A stretch of DNA of 64,000 nucleotides. Origin: Echria macrotheca. Its lineage: Eukaryota; Ascomycota; Sordariomycetes; Sordariales; Schizotheciaceae. Below the pieces are notes generated by a model that did not search any database, was not told the DNA's origin, and saw nothing but the letters and a program-made list of their open reading frames with translations. The position numbers were made by a program, and so were the translations under genes. This document shows positions 19,484 to 29,687 of this stretch, piece by piece; position 1 is the stretch's first letter; every line of letters begins with the position of its first letter. The stretch covers positions 4,781,027-4,845,026 of the forward strand of contig MU839827.1 in assembly GCA_030411725.1 (NCBI GenBank). Reading direction: 5' to 3'.

Positions 19484-20931
19484 ATGATGCCCGGTCTTCG
19501 ACATGATCCTACCCTGTCCGGGCAGTCAAGGACTGGGGAAATTGTTGCTATTCTATCAGTGGCGTGCACAATTTCGACCTGTGCCGTCTTACTTCGTTGC
19601 TATTGCCGTCACGTCATTCTTAAAAGTTTCGGATGGGATGACGCTATTATGGTTCCCGCACAGGTAGGTAGCCACCCGCCCGGCGTCCTCCCTTCTCCCG
19701 TCATCTCGACTTTCATGTCTGCAGGCTATACGTTAGACATTTGATACTAACTAGGTGTCTCACAGATCCTAACCATAGCATGTGCTGTTGCTATCGGTCT
19801 TGGTAATCCGCAAACTCCAAAACCGACTTATCAAAGCCGCATATCGCTCATGTATAGACAGAAACCAAATGGGGGCTAGGAAGGCATGTTTGGACGATGT
19901 TACCAGAACACTTCGTCCCCTTTATGAAGGCAAGTGTTGACTGGGCGTTGCATTTGGTGGCTCTGCTGACGTAGCTCTTAGGCTTTTTACAGCTCGATTG
20001 TCGTCTATAACGTTGCCATGTCCCTTACGAAGATTTCCATCGTCCTCCAGTACCGCAGGCTTTTCCCCCATACAACGATGCAGAGGATAACACTTTGCTT
20101 GCTCTGCTTCCTTTCAGCCTGGGGTGTCACGCTGAGTATCATGCTCCCGCTGGCTTGCCTGCCGGTCGAGGCTTTTTGGAACCGAGCTGTCCAAGGCCGC
20201 TGCGTCAATTTCGAGGCGGTCTGGTATGCCATGGCAGGGGTCAATGTGACGACCGACTTTGCACTGTTTGCCATGCCTATCCCGGTCATCAGCTCTCTTC
20301 GCCTACCACGACGACAAAAGGCCCTCTTGCTTGTTGTCTTCGGCCTCGGCATCTTGTAAGTACCCTTCTCTTGACATCCTCTCCTGTTTATGCGCCTTTA
20401 GTGCGGGTCTAAAAGGAAGTGAACAGCCCGTGTGCCATATCTATTTACAGAATCCGCACCCTACATGCTGCTGCGGAGACGACTGACCCGACTTGGGACA
20501 ATGTCGGCGCAGCCACCTTCTCATTTCTGGAACTCACTTTAGGGGTTGTTGCCGTTTGCCTTCCCACTCTGCGGCCCATCTTGGCCGTCGCTGCGCCGCG
20601 CTTTTTTGGTTCCTCGCTACAATCGCAGGAGCATCAGGAGTCTGTCAGCATTGAGAACGGTCGACGATGGTCGAAGCGGCAGCTTTTTGATACAAAATAT
20701 CAAGGCGACACCTTAAGCACGGGTTGCAGGTTAGACACGGTTTTGGAACACGAGAGAGCCCCCCAAACCGCCACAACTTCATCTTCACGCTGTACTAAGG
20801 ATTTCAATGATTGTAAAATGGGGAGCGGTAACAGCTGGCCAATAAAGAGCGAGGACATTGTCGCTATCACCAGATGTGAAAGGAGCGCAGATTCGCTCAA
20901 AGAAAACAGGAATCGTGATGCGGAGAGTTAG
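19484..20931 (+). CDS. Rhodopsin-domain integral membrane protein (SAT4/PTH11-like), 387 aa
   Basis: Five exons reconstruct a full protein: 19484-19663, 19766-19802, 19862-19929, 19982-20355 and 20427-20931. Family landmarks occur in order: FGWDDA after the first membrane segments, KWGLGRHVW, AFYSSIVVYNVAMSLTKISIVLQYRRLF, the extracellular Cys-containing loop, NVTTDFALFAMPIPV and DPTWDNVGAA. Seven membrane helices are expected. The C-terminal 120 residues are hydrophilic and not conserved. The third intron (19930-19981) uses a GC donor (GCAAGT). The second exon is only 37 nt. The large family includes PTH11-related receptors, but most members have no known ligand. Alternatives are a decaying gene, but every phase closes. 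Confidence 0.78.
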
Positions 20932-21380
20932 GCATTTGCTACGACTAGTCGTAAAACTTCTACTTTTTGTAACGGTATTTGTAGGGCGGTTTAACTTGGT
21001 TTGGAGTGGATTACAAATATACCGCATTTCGAAGGATTGTGAAATCTCGGAGTTCTGTTACTTTTCACTATGTGCGTTGAATGTCGCAAGGGGAATCCGT
21101 TACCACTACACTTCACTCCCAAACTCTAAATTGTTTCTTTTCTTCGTTCACTCACGCGACCCTGCCGGATTACGGCAGCGCCAGCCTTTTAGCTGTGCAA
21201 GCTGCCGACGTTTAGGTGGTCAGACACTCTTTGTTCATGAAAAACCACCGGGTGTCATGTGGGGATCCTTGGAAAAAGGTGGATGTCGGTTCACATCCTC
21301 ACAGCTCACCTTGAAGTAAGGTATGATAGTCTCGATTCAATCTGAGGAGTCCGCTATTAGATCAGCATCTCAAAAGCTCT
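20932..21380. other. Intergenic, nothing recognised
   Basis: About 450 bp between the SAT4-like gene and the sirtuin relic; the two are convergent. No gene is supported. Confidence 0.4.
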
Positions 21381-21904
21381 TCAACTCTGTTCAACCAACC
21401 CCAGGATCTCCGGGACAACCACGGCAGCATCACCCAGGAAAATCCAATCATCTTCTCTCGGGGACTTCACATCATCCGCCCTCATGTTCACCCATGCCAC
21501 TTTCGCTCCCAGCTTTCTCGCCCGATCACAGAACCCGGCAGTAGGCCACACCTTGCTCGAAGTCCCGATCACCAAACACAAATCGATCTTCTCCTCCTCA
21601 AACAACGCATCCACATCAGCCACGATGTCCTCTGGAAGACTCTCTCCAAACCAAACCACTCTCGGACGCAACAAGTGCTCCTTGCACTCCGGACACTGCG
21701 GTAGCTCACTCTTCCGGATCCCTGAATGCAACTCCGGCGCCACATTCTGACTCAATGCCACGAACCCCCCCTTCTTCCTCGCCAGCTCGGCAAGCGCGTA
21801 ATGCGCGGGGTTGGGATGAGCGCGGCGGGCTTCGCGTCGTTGCTCCGAGTAGAATTGACAGACGAGTCCGGGGTCACGGCGCCAGCCTGCGGGCGAGGCG
21901 AATT
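21381..21904 (-). pseudogene. Truncated sirtuin (Sir2-family deacylase) lacking its catalytic core
   Basis: A continuous minus-strand frame carries the second half of a sirtuin. In order: RRDPGLVCQFYSEQRR, HYALAELARKKGGFVALSQNV, then CPEC (one zinc pair), LRPRVVWFGESLPED, LVIGTSSKVWPTAGF and AKVAWVN. Two losses are visible. The N-terminal NAD-binding GAGIS part is absent, because the frame stops at a junction near 21.9 kb. Directly after QNV the expected DGLH...LHG stretch, with the catalytic His and the first zinc Cys pair, is deleted. The remnant cannot be an active NAD-dependent deacylase. No start codon is evident at its 5' end. Confidence 0.75.
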
Positions 21905-21925
21905 TGTTGTCAGCACGTGCTTACT

Positions 21926-22600
21926 ATTATACAGCTCCCAATCTGGTTCCAGGCTATTAAAGCGGTTTCGGCAATGGACTCGGGCATCATGAACCTGGCT
22001 CTCCTTCTCGCCGTCATTACGACGTCAATATCGAGCGGAGGGTTGGTCTCATGGCTGGGCTACTATGTCCCATTTATGATCGCAAGCTCAGTGCTCATCG
22101 CGGTAGGCTCAGCCCTGCTGAGTACCATGTCTCAATGGAGCGAACCCTCTGCGTGGATTGGATATCAAGCAATCGCCGGCTTTGGGATCGGACTGGGAAT
22201 CCTGCAGAGCAATGTGGTCGCTCAGGCGGCATTGCCTTTTGACGAAATTCCCATGGGAACGGGCATCATGATGGCAGCCCAGTCGTTAGGTGCAGGATTG
22301 CTGGTTGCGGTTGCGCAGACGACGTTCAAAAATACGCTGGTCTCTGGACTGATCCCGATTGACGCGGCCATCGGAAACAACGTGCACGGAATCCTGAATG
22401 TTGGTGCAACGGACCTCCGATTGTTCATCGGTGGCATTGATGACGGCAAGTGGCTGGATCGCGTCACGGTGATATATAATATCTCGCTGCTACAAACATT
22501 CCGGATTACAGCTGTAGTGGGTGGATTGGCTCTTTTACCAGCGCCCGGGGTTGAGTGGATATCTGTCAAGAAAAGTGTGCTGGAAGGGGAGACCATCTAA
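21926..22600 (+). pseudogene. C-terminal half of an MFS drug-efflux transporter (DHA2/14-TM type)
   Basis: Family-like sequence starts at QLPIWFQAIKAVSAMDSGIMNL and continues with WLGYYVPFMIASSVL, IGYQAIAGFGIGLGI and MGTGIMMAAQSLGAG, ending in a short hydrophilic tail (EWISVKKSV). These are the last five or six membrane segments of 14-TM efflux pumps. The N-terminal eight segments, including the motif A region, are missing: upstream the sequence abruptly becomes the antisense of the sirtuin relic. The frame is open further upstream only because it overlaps that antisense. The protein would not be a working pump. Confidence 0.75.
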
Positions 22601-23396
22601 GACTTGGTGGTGTTGAACAAAAAGAGGTCTTGAGCTGATAGGGGGCACCTCCCATCCAATTCGGGGGCATCCAGCGCCTGTCTCAATTTTACTCACATCA
22701 CTTACCTAGGCACTAAGTATGTGGTCTTTTGATGGGCATTTTGCGTTGTGTTTCTTGATATCATCGAATCAGAAAATGTGACGGCGTAGGATGTAGGCAC
22801 GGCAACCCTTCGAACAAATTCTGAATTGGAAGCACTAGGCGCCCAAAGAGAGGCTTTGGGCACCCAGCGGCTGAGGATCTTGCAGCTGCAACATATTGAA
22901 GAGGATAGGGGTTGCCGCCATTCACCCTCCGTCTATTTACGCCCTAATCTTCTTCCCCTTAATCCCTTAACGAGCAAGACGGCCTGGATGGTATGTGGGC
23001 TAGTGGTGGGTATCACTGTCGTTCCTCTGCAGATGGGTTGGTGGAAATGGAAAGCCGTGGAACCTGGGCGGAGAATGGACATGCGATAACATTCCGTACA
23101 ACCCAGCAGCTAGTGTGTCTTTCGAGTCTGGTGGCTGCGAGGTGGCCGACTTTTTCGTCTCAGGCAGAGCGCACGTTGGGCGTCTTTGGCTTTTTTTGTG
23201 GTCGGTTCATGGTTCGCCCAACGTGTCGTCTCCGGCAGGCCTCATTGCATGACCGTGCGTGCCGTGGTCCTGACAAGGGCAGGGGTCTGCGCAAAACAAA
23301 ACGCCACGAACCAATTGGGGGGGTTCCGGAAGGTATAGCGAAACGTACCCGATTAAAGCAGTTACTAAAAAAACAGGGCTATATAAACAGGCTCTA
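22601..23396. other. Intergenic, nothing recognised
   Basis: About 800 bp of ordinary GC before the second AT-rich zone. A 134-residue frame exists at 22993-23397 but shows no motif or family resemblance. Confidence 0.4.
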
Positions 23397-23672
23397 ACAG
23401 TTCCTAGCTAATAAAACTCCTAATAGTTCCACTATCTTTTATTAAATTACCTAAAGCGAATAATAATATAACCTTTATAATTAACGTAAGGTTAGTATTT
23501 ATATATATTAGGAGACGTAATAGGTAACTGGATTTTATGGTAAAAAGCAATAGCTTATTTGATAGTAGTAAACGGTTAGATAATTAGGTGGAGGTATTGC
23601 GAGATATATCCGGTAGCTAGCAAAATACTATAGTAGCTTAGGTACTGGGGAGGTAGTGTGACCCTGTTTTTT
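23397..23672. other. AT-rich RIP-type sequence
   Basis: TpA-rich, stop-dense sequence adjoining the LTR that starts at 23673. It holds no gene. Confidence 0.6.
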
Positions 23673-24055
23673 TGTCAACCGCTTTGGCCGATTAAAATAA
23701 CGGTGCGTACCATTAGAATGGTGGTGTCTAACCCGTTTTGGATAGACCCCACTAAACACGCGCGCGCAAAGGTCTACGCAACGGCTTCCACACAAAACCA
23801 AGGCGTGCAACTTCAACTAAAGCTACCGCTAGCCAGCCTATTTACCTACTGTCAGATAGGAGGGTGCCAGCCACGAAGTGGCTGTACGTGGCTGACGACG
23901 CCGGCGATCAAACTGTCGATCAGGATCCGGCTCATGCACTTGGGCACACAAAAGAATGGCCGAAGGCCATCCTATGGCACAAACAGATCCAATTACACTC
24001 TCATCTTTCTGATCGCTCTGGTAGTGATCACAATAGTGGTGCAGCGTTTCTGACA
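23673..24055 (-). mobile_element. LTR of a retrotransposon (Ty1/copia-like), 383 bp, minus orientation
   Basis: On the minus strand the block begins TGTCAGAAACGC and ends GCGGTTGACA, so the ends are TG...CA with a 5-bp inverted TGTCA/TGACA. The first 50 bases resemble the block ending at 26561, which has the same terminus. No target duplication is visible (TTTTT on the left, CCTAC on the right), so this is not a clean solo insertion. Assignment to copia rests on the look of the terminus and is inference. Confidence 0.6.
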
Positions 24056-24109
24056 CCTACTTACCTTATTGCTTATCTGCGTGCCTGCCTACCTGCACTT
24101 TTGCTATTT

Positions 24110-26200
24110 ATTTTTCCAATATTTTAAGTCCTATTATATAATACGCGAAGCCGGAATTTATAACCCCACACAGCTATCTGCAGCGCCGTATTACGTAACT
24201 TGCCACCTATACGTGCAGCTTGGTATACGAGATGCTCTTTAAATTACTACCGGTTTTCTTAGAACTTTGAAATCTAGATCTTACGCGTAAAAATAGCGTA
24301 CTTTTTATTTTGTTTTAGCTTTATTTTTTTCTCAACTGAAAGCTTAAAAGGTAAATTATTATCTTATTTTATTATTCCTAAATAAAAGTTTTTAATAAGA
24401 TTATTTTAAATATTTATTTTAAGATAATCTACCGTATTATTAACTGTATTTATCGTACTGAAATAGTACCTGCGAAGAAGTAACGAGTTTTATTAATTAG
24501 TAAACTTTAAAACCTACTTAACTAAATAACTTCTATTTAGTTTAAATTAGTTAATTATTTTTAGCTATTAGTAAAATATAAAAATCTTATTATTAGTTTT
24601 AATAAATACTTTACGTTATATGTAATATAACCTTATACTATTAGTAAATTTTACGCAAATTGCATAGGTAAATATCTATTAAGCCTAGTTAATAAGGCTT
24701 CGATTTTTTTCTTTTAGTTTATAAAAGTTTTATATTAGAAATATTACTTTATTCTATTTACTTTTCTTTTATTTAAATTTTCAGTATTTTTAACCTAAAG
24801 GCGGTTTTATTGCGAGGACTTAATCTAGGGTAAAATTTCTATTAATTGTTTCCGATAACATGATATTAGCTAATTAAAAGAGCATTAATTATATATATAA
24901 AGACAGTAGGCAATATTTAGACGATATTTCTTTAGGTAATATATATTTTAGTTTAAATTAAGTTTAGTAAAGATTTTAACTTAATTATGTACTTTATATT
25001 TTAACTAATATAGTTTCTAAAAGCGGGCTAAGCTAAAGTAGTACGTATTTAGTAAGTTAGTGTTATTAATACGGAATCCTTTATATATATAATTATAATT
25101 ATTTTTAAACTATAATTACTTTTATAAAATGATATAATTCTTTATCGTTAAAAATGTGATGGGCTCGCACGCATGAGCATGCAAAAGCAAGGCAAGGCAA
25201 CGCAACGCAAAAAGAAACCCGACTAGATTCTCTGGACTCGATGATTCTCCTCAAAACCATCCTGGGACGAGGTCCCAGGTGGTGGGGTTTTATAATCCCA
25301 CTCACCCTGCAGGTCTGCACGTGCGCACCCTTGTGGGGCATAGCCCCACCGGGCTATGGCCTCGCAAAATGCTTGGTTCTTATATAAGTTTTTTAAACTA
25401 AGTTTTTTAGTTAGCTTTTTTAAATATATTATATTACTTAGCTTTTTAGCTTATAATAGTATTTTAAATTATTTTTAAGTAGTAATATAGCTTTGCTTAT
25501 AGGTATTATTAACCGCTTAATATTTAGATGTATTTTTGAGTTATAATTTTGTTTTTTAAGTATTGTAAAATTAGTGTATTATAGCTTTAAAATTATTAAA
25601 AGTTAGTAGTTGGTTTTCTTTATTAAGCTTACCTTTTATATTAAAACCTATAGTTTTAGTAAAATACTTTATAATTTGTATATTTCGAGAATTTTAAGGC
25701 TTATATTCCCTTTTATATTTAAATTATATTAAATTTTAATATAAATTATATACGTAATATTTATATTTACTTATGTATATTATACTTTAAGTAAAAGTAA
25801 ATAATAATATTTGCTCTCAAGCCTTAAATTCCTGCAAAGCGTACGAGGATCGATTTTAATACGGTTTACTATAGCGCCTTACCTTTTTACCCTTTAAATA
25901 ATAGTATTTACTAATTTAAACACCGTTAATTTAAGCTTTATATCTTTACGTTTTATTAAAAGTAGTAAAAGTTTAAAAATATAAAATAAAATAAAAGTAT
26001 TTATAACTAACTATAAGTAAATACAATATTAAGGTAAAAGCTAAGTAAAAGCGGAATTATTCGCTTTTTAAAGCAGGGACTAACGTAGCCATTTTTATAT
26101 ATAGGACCAGTTCTAAGCTCTCTCGGCTAAAGTTAAAGTAGTTGTAAATATTATAACGTAGTTTTCCAGAAATAGTTCAGAGGGTAAGTAAGATTAAGCC
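24110..26200. other. AT-rich RIP-type island (degraded retroelement body?)
   Basis: About 2.1 kb dominated by TTTATA, TAAATA and TATTAA runs, with no frame over a few dozen codons apart from the GC-normal insertion at 25157-25366. It lies between two copies of the same LTR terminus (24055 and 26561) and probably includes the mutated inside of that element. No reverse transcriptase, integrase or other domain can be read any more. Confidence 0.7.
25157..25366. mobile_element. Short TG...CA insertion, 210 bp, with 5-bp target duplication (mini solo LTR or TRIM-like)
   Basis: A sharply GC-richer block begins TGATGGGCTCGCACG and ends ATGGCCTCGCA. It is flanked by identical AAATG 5-mers (25152-25156 and 25367-25371). 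It contains a TATA-like TTTTATAATCC, short inverted repeats (GGGACGAGGTCCC; TGGGGCATAGCCCCA) and no coding potential. Size, ends and duplication fit a small LTR. It sits in RIP-mutated DNA yet is itself unmutated. Confidence 0.75.
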
Positions 26201-26340
26201 AATTCTAAGCCGGCCCTAAGCTGCCTTAAGCTGGCCTTGAGCCAGCCCTAAGCCGGGGTAAGCGACGTCACGTGGGCGCGGTACGAAAGAGGAAATTTTA
26301 TATGCCCAGATTCGTTGCAGGAAACAGTCAGAGTTATGAT
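26200..26340 (-). repeat. Inverted copy of the dispersed ACGAATCTGGGCA repeat
   Basis: Read on the minus strand, 26320-26281 gives CTGCAACGAATCTGGGCATA and then AAAATTTCCTCTTTCGTAC. These match 5311-5350 and 45440-45476 with few differences. The AAGC-rich tandem follows on the minus strand at about 26265-26200 (units like GGCTTAGGGC). Confidence 0.6.
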
Positions 26341-26505
26341 CTATTACAGGTGGGTTTCCGGGACAGTCTGAGCGTCACAATAACGTGTTTGTATTTTTAA
26401 TATTTTTGGAGTTTATTGTGTTCAGCTAAAAGAGGTAGACACTGATGACTTAAAGAGTGCAAGCCTCAACAATAGGAGGTTGGTACGGTACCTATTTCCA
26501 CCATC

Positions 26506-26561
26506 TTCTTTCTCATCGATCTGGTAGGGACTACTACAACAGCGGTGTAGCGTTTCTGACA
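26506..26561 (-). mobile_element. LTR terminus related to the LTR at 23673-24055
   Basis: On the minus strand this begins TGTCAGAAACGCTACACCGC and shares about 50 bases of similarity with the start of the LTR at 24055. Beyond that the two diverge, so it is either another subfamily or a truncated copy. A TGACA end at 26557-26561 is visible on the plus strand. Confidence 0.5.
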
Positions 26562-26988
26562 GTTACCTCAGGTACCTAGTAATTTTATGATCATCTAGAT
26601 AATATTTCATGGTCGTCTTGACTGGGGGTGTAGTCCAGACACTCGTTCTCAAGCCTGGAATAACCTGTGCATAGGACTGAATCGGCACGGTGCAAAACGC
26701 AGGTGCACAACCTCATGTTCCTGACATGTCTCGGACATGATACCACGACACTTGAGATGCGACCTCTCGTGACGCAGAAGATGCAGGGTCGCGGCGCAAG
26801 TCAGACACTGCAAGCTGAGCAAAAAAAGCGAGTCGCATAACGTCCAGTCTATATAAGTCATATTGTAGCAATCCTGTCTATCAGGAAGAGAAAGACAAGA
26901 AAGAGCTGGAAGTCCTCAGCAACCTATCCGTCGTCACGCTCTACTCTCGCCACCCGTACACACCCGGCCCTGGTGCCATCAAATCACA
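26562..26988. other. Upstream region of HET gene
   Basis: About 430 bp of ordinary composition between the repeat end and the HET start codon. A TATA-like CTATATAAG lies near 26849-26857, about 140 bp before the ATG. No gene is supported. Confidence 0.45.
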
Positions 26989-28959
26989 ATGGAGACTCCC
27001 GTAACCGCGACTTCACACTCGAACAGCACCAAGAGGGAAACCCGTTTCCGGGGAATGAGGCTCTGCAAGTGGTGCCGCACGTTGAATCTCAATGCAGTCT
27101 TCAACCGAAAGCACCTCACCGATTGTGGCAGCCCAGTCCGCCAGCGGACACGACCGGGAAGAGACTTCCGCGTCGACTCGTGCCCACTGTGCAACCTCAT
27201 CGCCAGTGAGTTTGGGGAGCCAGCGGGCAAGCTGTGCGAGAAGCGTTACCAGCTATATTCATACTCTAGCAGTCGAATCAACCGCGGCGGGTGGGCAGCC
27301 ATCGACACCGTCATGTTGTCACTGAAGAGCAAGAAACGGTTCAAAGGAAAGGACTTTGCGAACGAGATGCGCTTCCTGGTGCCGCAGATGAAGACGGACG
27401 AACCGATCCGTGTCATCCCACCTCTCATCTCCATGTCGCTTCTCCAAGGGTGGGTAACCCGCTGCCGCGAGGGACATAGCAAGCGCTGCGGGCTCCCTGC
27501 CGAGGCTATGGCACCGCTGGCCGGGATCTCGTCCCTGAAGATGATCGATTGCCGGACGGGAAGACTTGAAGGCTGGTCAGGTCAGCCGTACGCAACTCTG
27601 AGCTACGTCTGGGGCAAAGAATCGGCCCCTCTCTTCACCCCGGTTCTTGACATCCCCCAGCTCCCTCCCACGATTCAGGATACAATCGGCCTTACCCTCG
27701 CTCTTGGAATCAACTATCTCTGGATTGACAGGTACTGCATCAACCAACAGAACCACGCCGAGAAAGCGGAACAGCTCCCCAAGATGGACCTCATCTATAA
27801 CCTGTCCGACGTCACCATCATCAATGCTGCCGGCGAAGGTACGCAAGCCGGCCTCGCGGGTGTTGGAAGGCCGCGCAGTGCGATTCGACAGCCCCAAGCA
27901 CGCATCGGCAATCGGCTGCTGATCTCAAGCACCAAACACCCTACGCTCGATATCCAACAATCCGTCTGGTCGTCGCGCGGCTGGACTTACCAGGAAGGCG
28001 TGCTCGCACGTCGCCGTATCGTCTTCACCCCTCAGCAGGTGTACTACGAATGTCGAGGCATGTACTGCTGCGAGGCGCTCAACTGGAACCTCGACGCGCT
28101 GCACACGCTTGACGGACAGCAGTTCAGGGCGCAGTACCGGCTGGACAAGGAAAAGAAGGACAAGTTGGGACTTTTCTCGGTCGGCCTGGGCGGTGGCCGC
28201 GGCGGCTCGCCGTGGGACGTGATACGGCGGATTGAGGAGTATTCTCTGCGGGCTCTCAGGGAGGGCGACGTTCTCGACGGCATTAGGGGCGTGCTGGGTG
28301 CCATGGAGAGGGGCCAGTGGCGGCTGCGGCACTTGTGGGGTGTGCCTCTGCTGCCGCGTGCACCTAGGCCAACGGTGGCGGTGGGACGGCGTCGTTCATC
28401 CGAGGAAAGGGAGGAGGACCTGGAGATATACAAGTCTATTACATGGACGCCGACGATTGGGCTCTGTGCAGGACTATGTTGGGGAAGCACGATGGCCATG
28501 GAAAGAAGACCGGGTTTTCCTAGCTGGTCCTGGACAGGATGGAAGTTACCGGCGCGAACGCGGGTGGCCAATCTCGAGGCCGGCTCGGAGATAAGTTCTG
28601 GTGCGCAGCAGTGGACTGTCCCGGTGACATGGGATCTGAAGGAGAGCGAATGGCGGTGGTTTCAGGGTACTCAAAGTCTGATGGCCTACGTGGAAGTAAG
28701 AGGAGCGAGACTGAGCCTGGATGGCGCAGAGTTTGAGACGCATTACCAGCGTCTTGGTGCTCAGCTGTCGGCAATACCTCGTCGTTATGCACTAGTCGCA
28801 GTCGAGGTGAGTCCAGGGACTTATGAGCGGGTGGGAATCGGGAAGCTGGACCAGTGCAGCCTCGAAGACCCGTCAAAGCCCAAACCTGCGGCGCTCATTA
28901 CATTTAGGATGGGACCTCTTTCCGTAGTCAAGGTGTGGAAAGAGTTTCAACTAAAATAG
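26989..28959 (+). CDS. HET-domain protein, 656 aa
   Basis: Single exon. The N terminus carries two Cys pairs, CKWC (near residue 27) and CPLC (near residue 65), resembling those in the HET protein at 8983. The HET domain is at about residues 200-350 with YATLSYVWGKE, YLWIDRYCINQQN and SSRGWTYQEGVLARRR. The later motif FPSWSWTGWK is present near residue 510. No extra effector domain is recognised. It is convergent with the gene at 28986-29687, with only 26 bp between stop codons. The inferred role is allorecognition-linked cell death. The frame is uninterrupted, in contrast to the HET pseudogene just downstream at 30382. Confidence 0.9.
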   Translation: METPVTATSHSNSTKRETRFRGMRLCKWCRTLNLNAVFNRKHLTDCGSPVRQRTRPGRDFRVDSCPLCNLIASEFGEPAGKLCEKRYQLYSYSSSRINRGGWAAIDTVMLSLKSKKRFKGKDFANEMRFLVPQMKTDEPIRVIPPLISMSLLQGWVTRCREGHSKRCGLPAEAMAPLAGISSLKMIDCRTGRLEGWSGQPYATLSYVWGKESAPLFTPVLDIPQLPPTIQDTIGLTLALGINYLWIDRYCINQQNHAEKAEQLPKMDLIYNLSDVTIINAAGEGTQAGLAGVGRPRSAIRQPQARIGNRLLISSTKHPTLDIQQSVWSSRGWTYQEGVLARRRIVFTPQQVYYECRGMYCCEALNWNLDALHTLDGQQFRAQYRLDKEKKDKLGLFSVGLGGGRGGSPWDVIRRIEEYSLRALREGDVLDGIRGVLGAMERGQWRLRHLWGVPLLPRAPRPTVAVGRRRSSEEREEDLEIYKSITWTPTIGLCAGLCWGSTMAMERRPGFPSWSWTGWKLPARTRVANLEAGSEISSGAQQWTVPVTWDLKESEWRWFQGTQSLMAYVEVRGARLSLDGAEFETHYQRLGAQLSAIPRRYALVAVEVSPGTYERVGIGKLDQCSLEDPSKPKPAALITFRMGPLSVVKVWKEFQLK

Positions 28960-28985
28960 CATCGTACACAATATTAGCAACATCC

Positions 28986-29687
28986 TCACTCTTCATCTCC
29001 ATGCTCATCATCTTTTCTAGTCTCGACGACCTCATCCTCCCTCCCATTCTTCTCGACATCCGCATCCTCTGGAGAAGGCGCCTTCCTATCCCCATCAACA
29101 CCCGCCAAGTGCCGTCCATACGTACACCCCTTCGCCGTCCCATCCTCCTCACAGCAAAGGAATCTAAAAGCGTCAGGGAATTCCCTCCTATTCTCTTCAG
29201 TGTCCATGTCTCCATGCCACTCGTCCATGTCAGCAAAAATGTCGTGCGAATCGTCGGGTTCCATGTCCTCTAGACCATGTATCAGTCCTGCTGACTCTTT
29301 CATTCATCTCAAGCAAGCGCAGGTAGGTAGACACGTACCGGGATGATAACAGCAAAGCCCCTCGGCGTTCTCAGACTCCAGAAATGGCTGGTCGCATTGA
29401 ATACAGTGCTGAACCTTCTCTTCCACTAACTTGGCCCGTTTCGGGGCTGAATCAGCAAGGCCGTTTGTTTTCCCGTTGAGAGCAGGGAGCTGCTCATCGC
29501 TGGCCTTCCGCTTCATCATCCTTTCGCTGGGCTGGGGGAGCGGGTCCATCGGCGGGACTACCTCTAATAGGGCGAGGATGGATTTTCGCACGTCTTCGTT
29601 GGTTTCGCAGATGACCTTGACGGCGGCACGGAGATAACGGTCCGGCGCGCTGAGGATTTTTTGGATCTCTGTGTCGATGGATTCCAT
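28986..29687 (-). CDS. Cys/His-rich fungal protein (C-X2-C...H-PG zinc-knuckle-like), 210 aa
   Basis: Two exons, 29687-29339 and 29269-28986, with a 69-nt intron (donor GTACGT, acceptor CTAG) and matching phase. The N-terminal 60 residues are predicted helical. A Lys/Arg-rich stretch (KRKASDEQL, then APKRAKLVEEK) may be a nuclear localisation signal. Then come CIQCDQPF, CCYHPG, a D/E/W segment and FRFLCCEEDG...GCTYGRH. This spacing of Cys and His suggests one bound zinc and is seen in uncharacterised ascomycete proteins. The C-terminal tail is strongly acidic. A nuclear role is inferred only from the basic patch. Confidence 0.8.

Noticed and set aside
22993..23397. 134-residue plus frame
   Set aside because: No family resemblance, and it runs into AT-rich sequence.
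23668..26566. Intact minus-oriented copia element between the two LTR-like termini
   Set aside because: Outer flanks (TTTTT and GTTAC) do not form a target duplication, the two termini diverge after about 50 bp, and the inside is too short.
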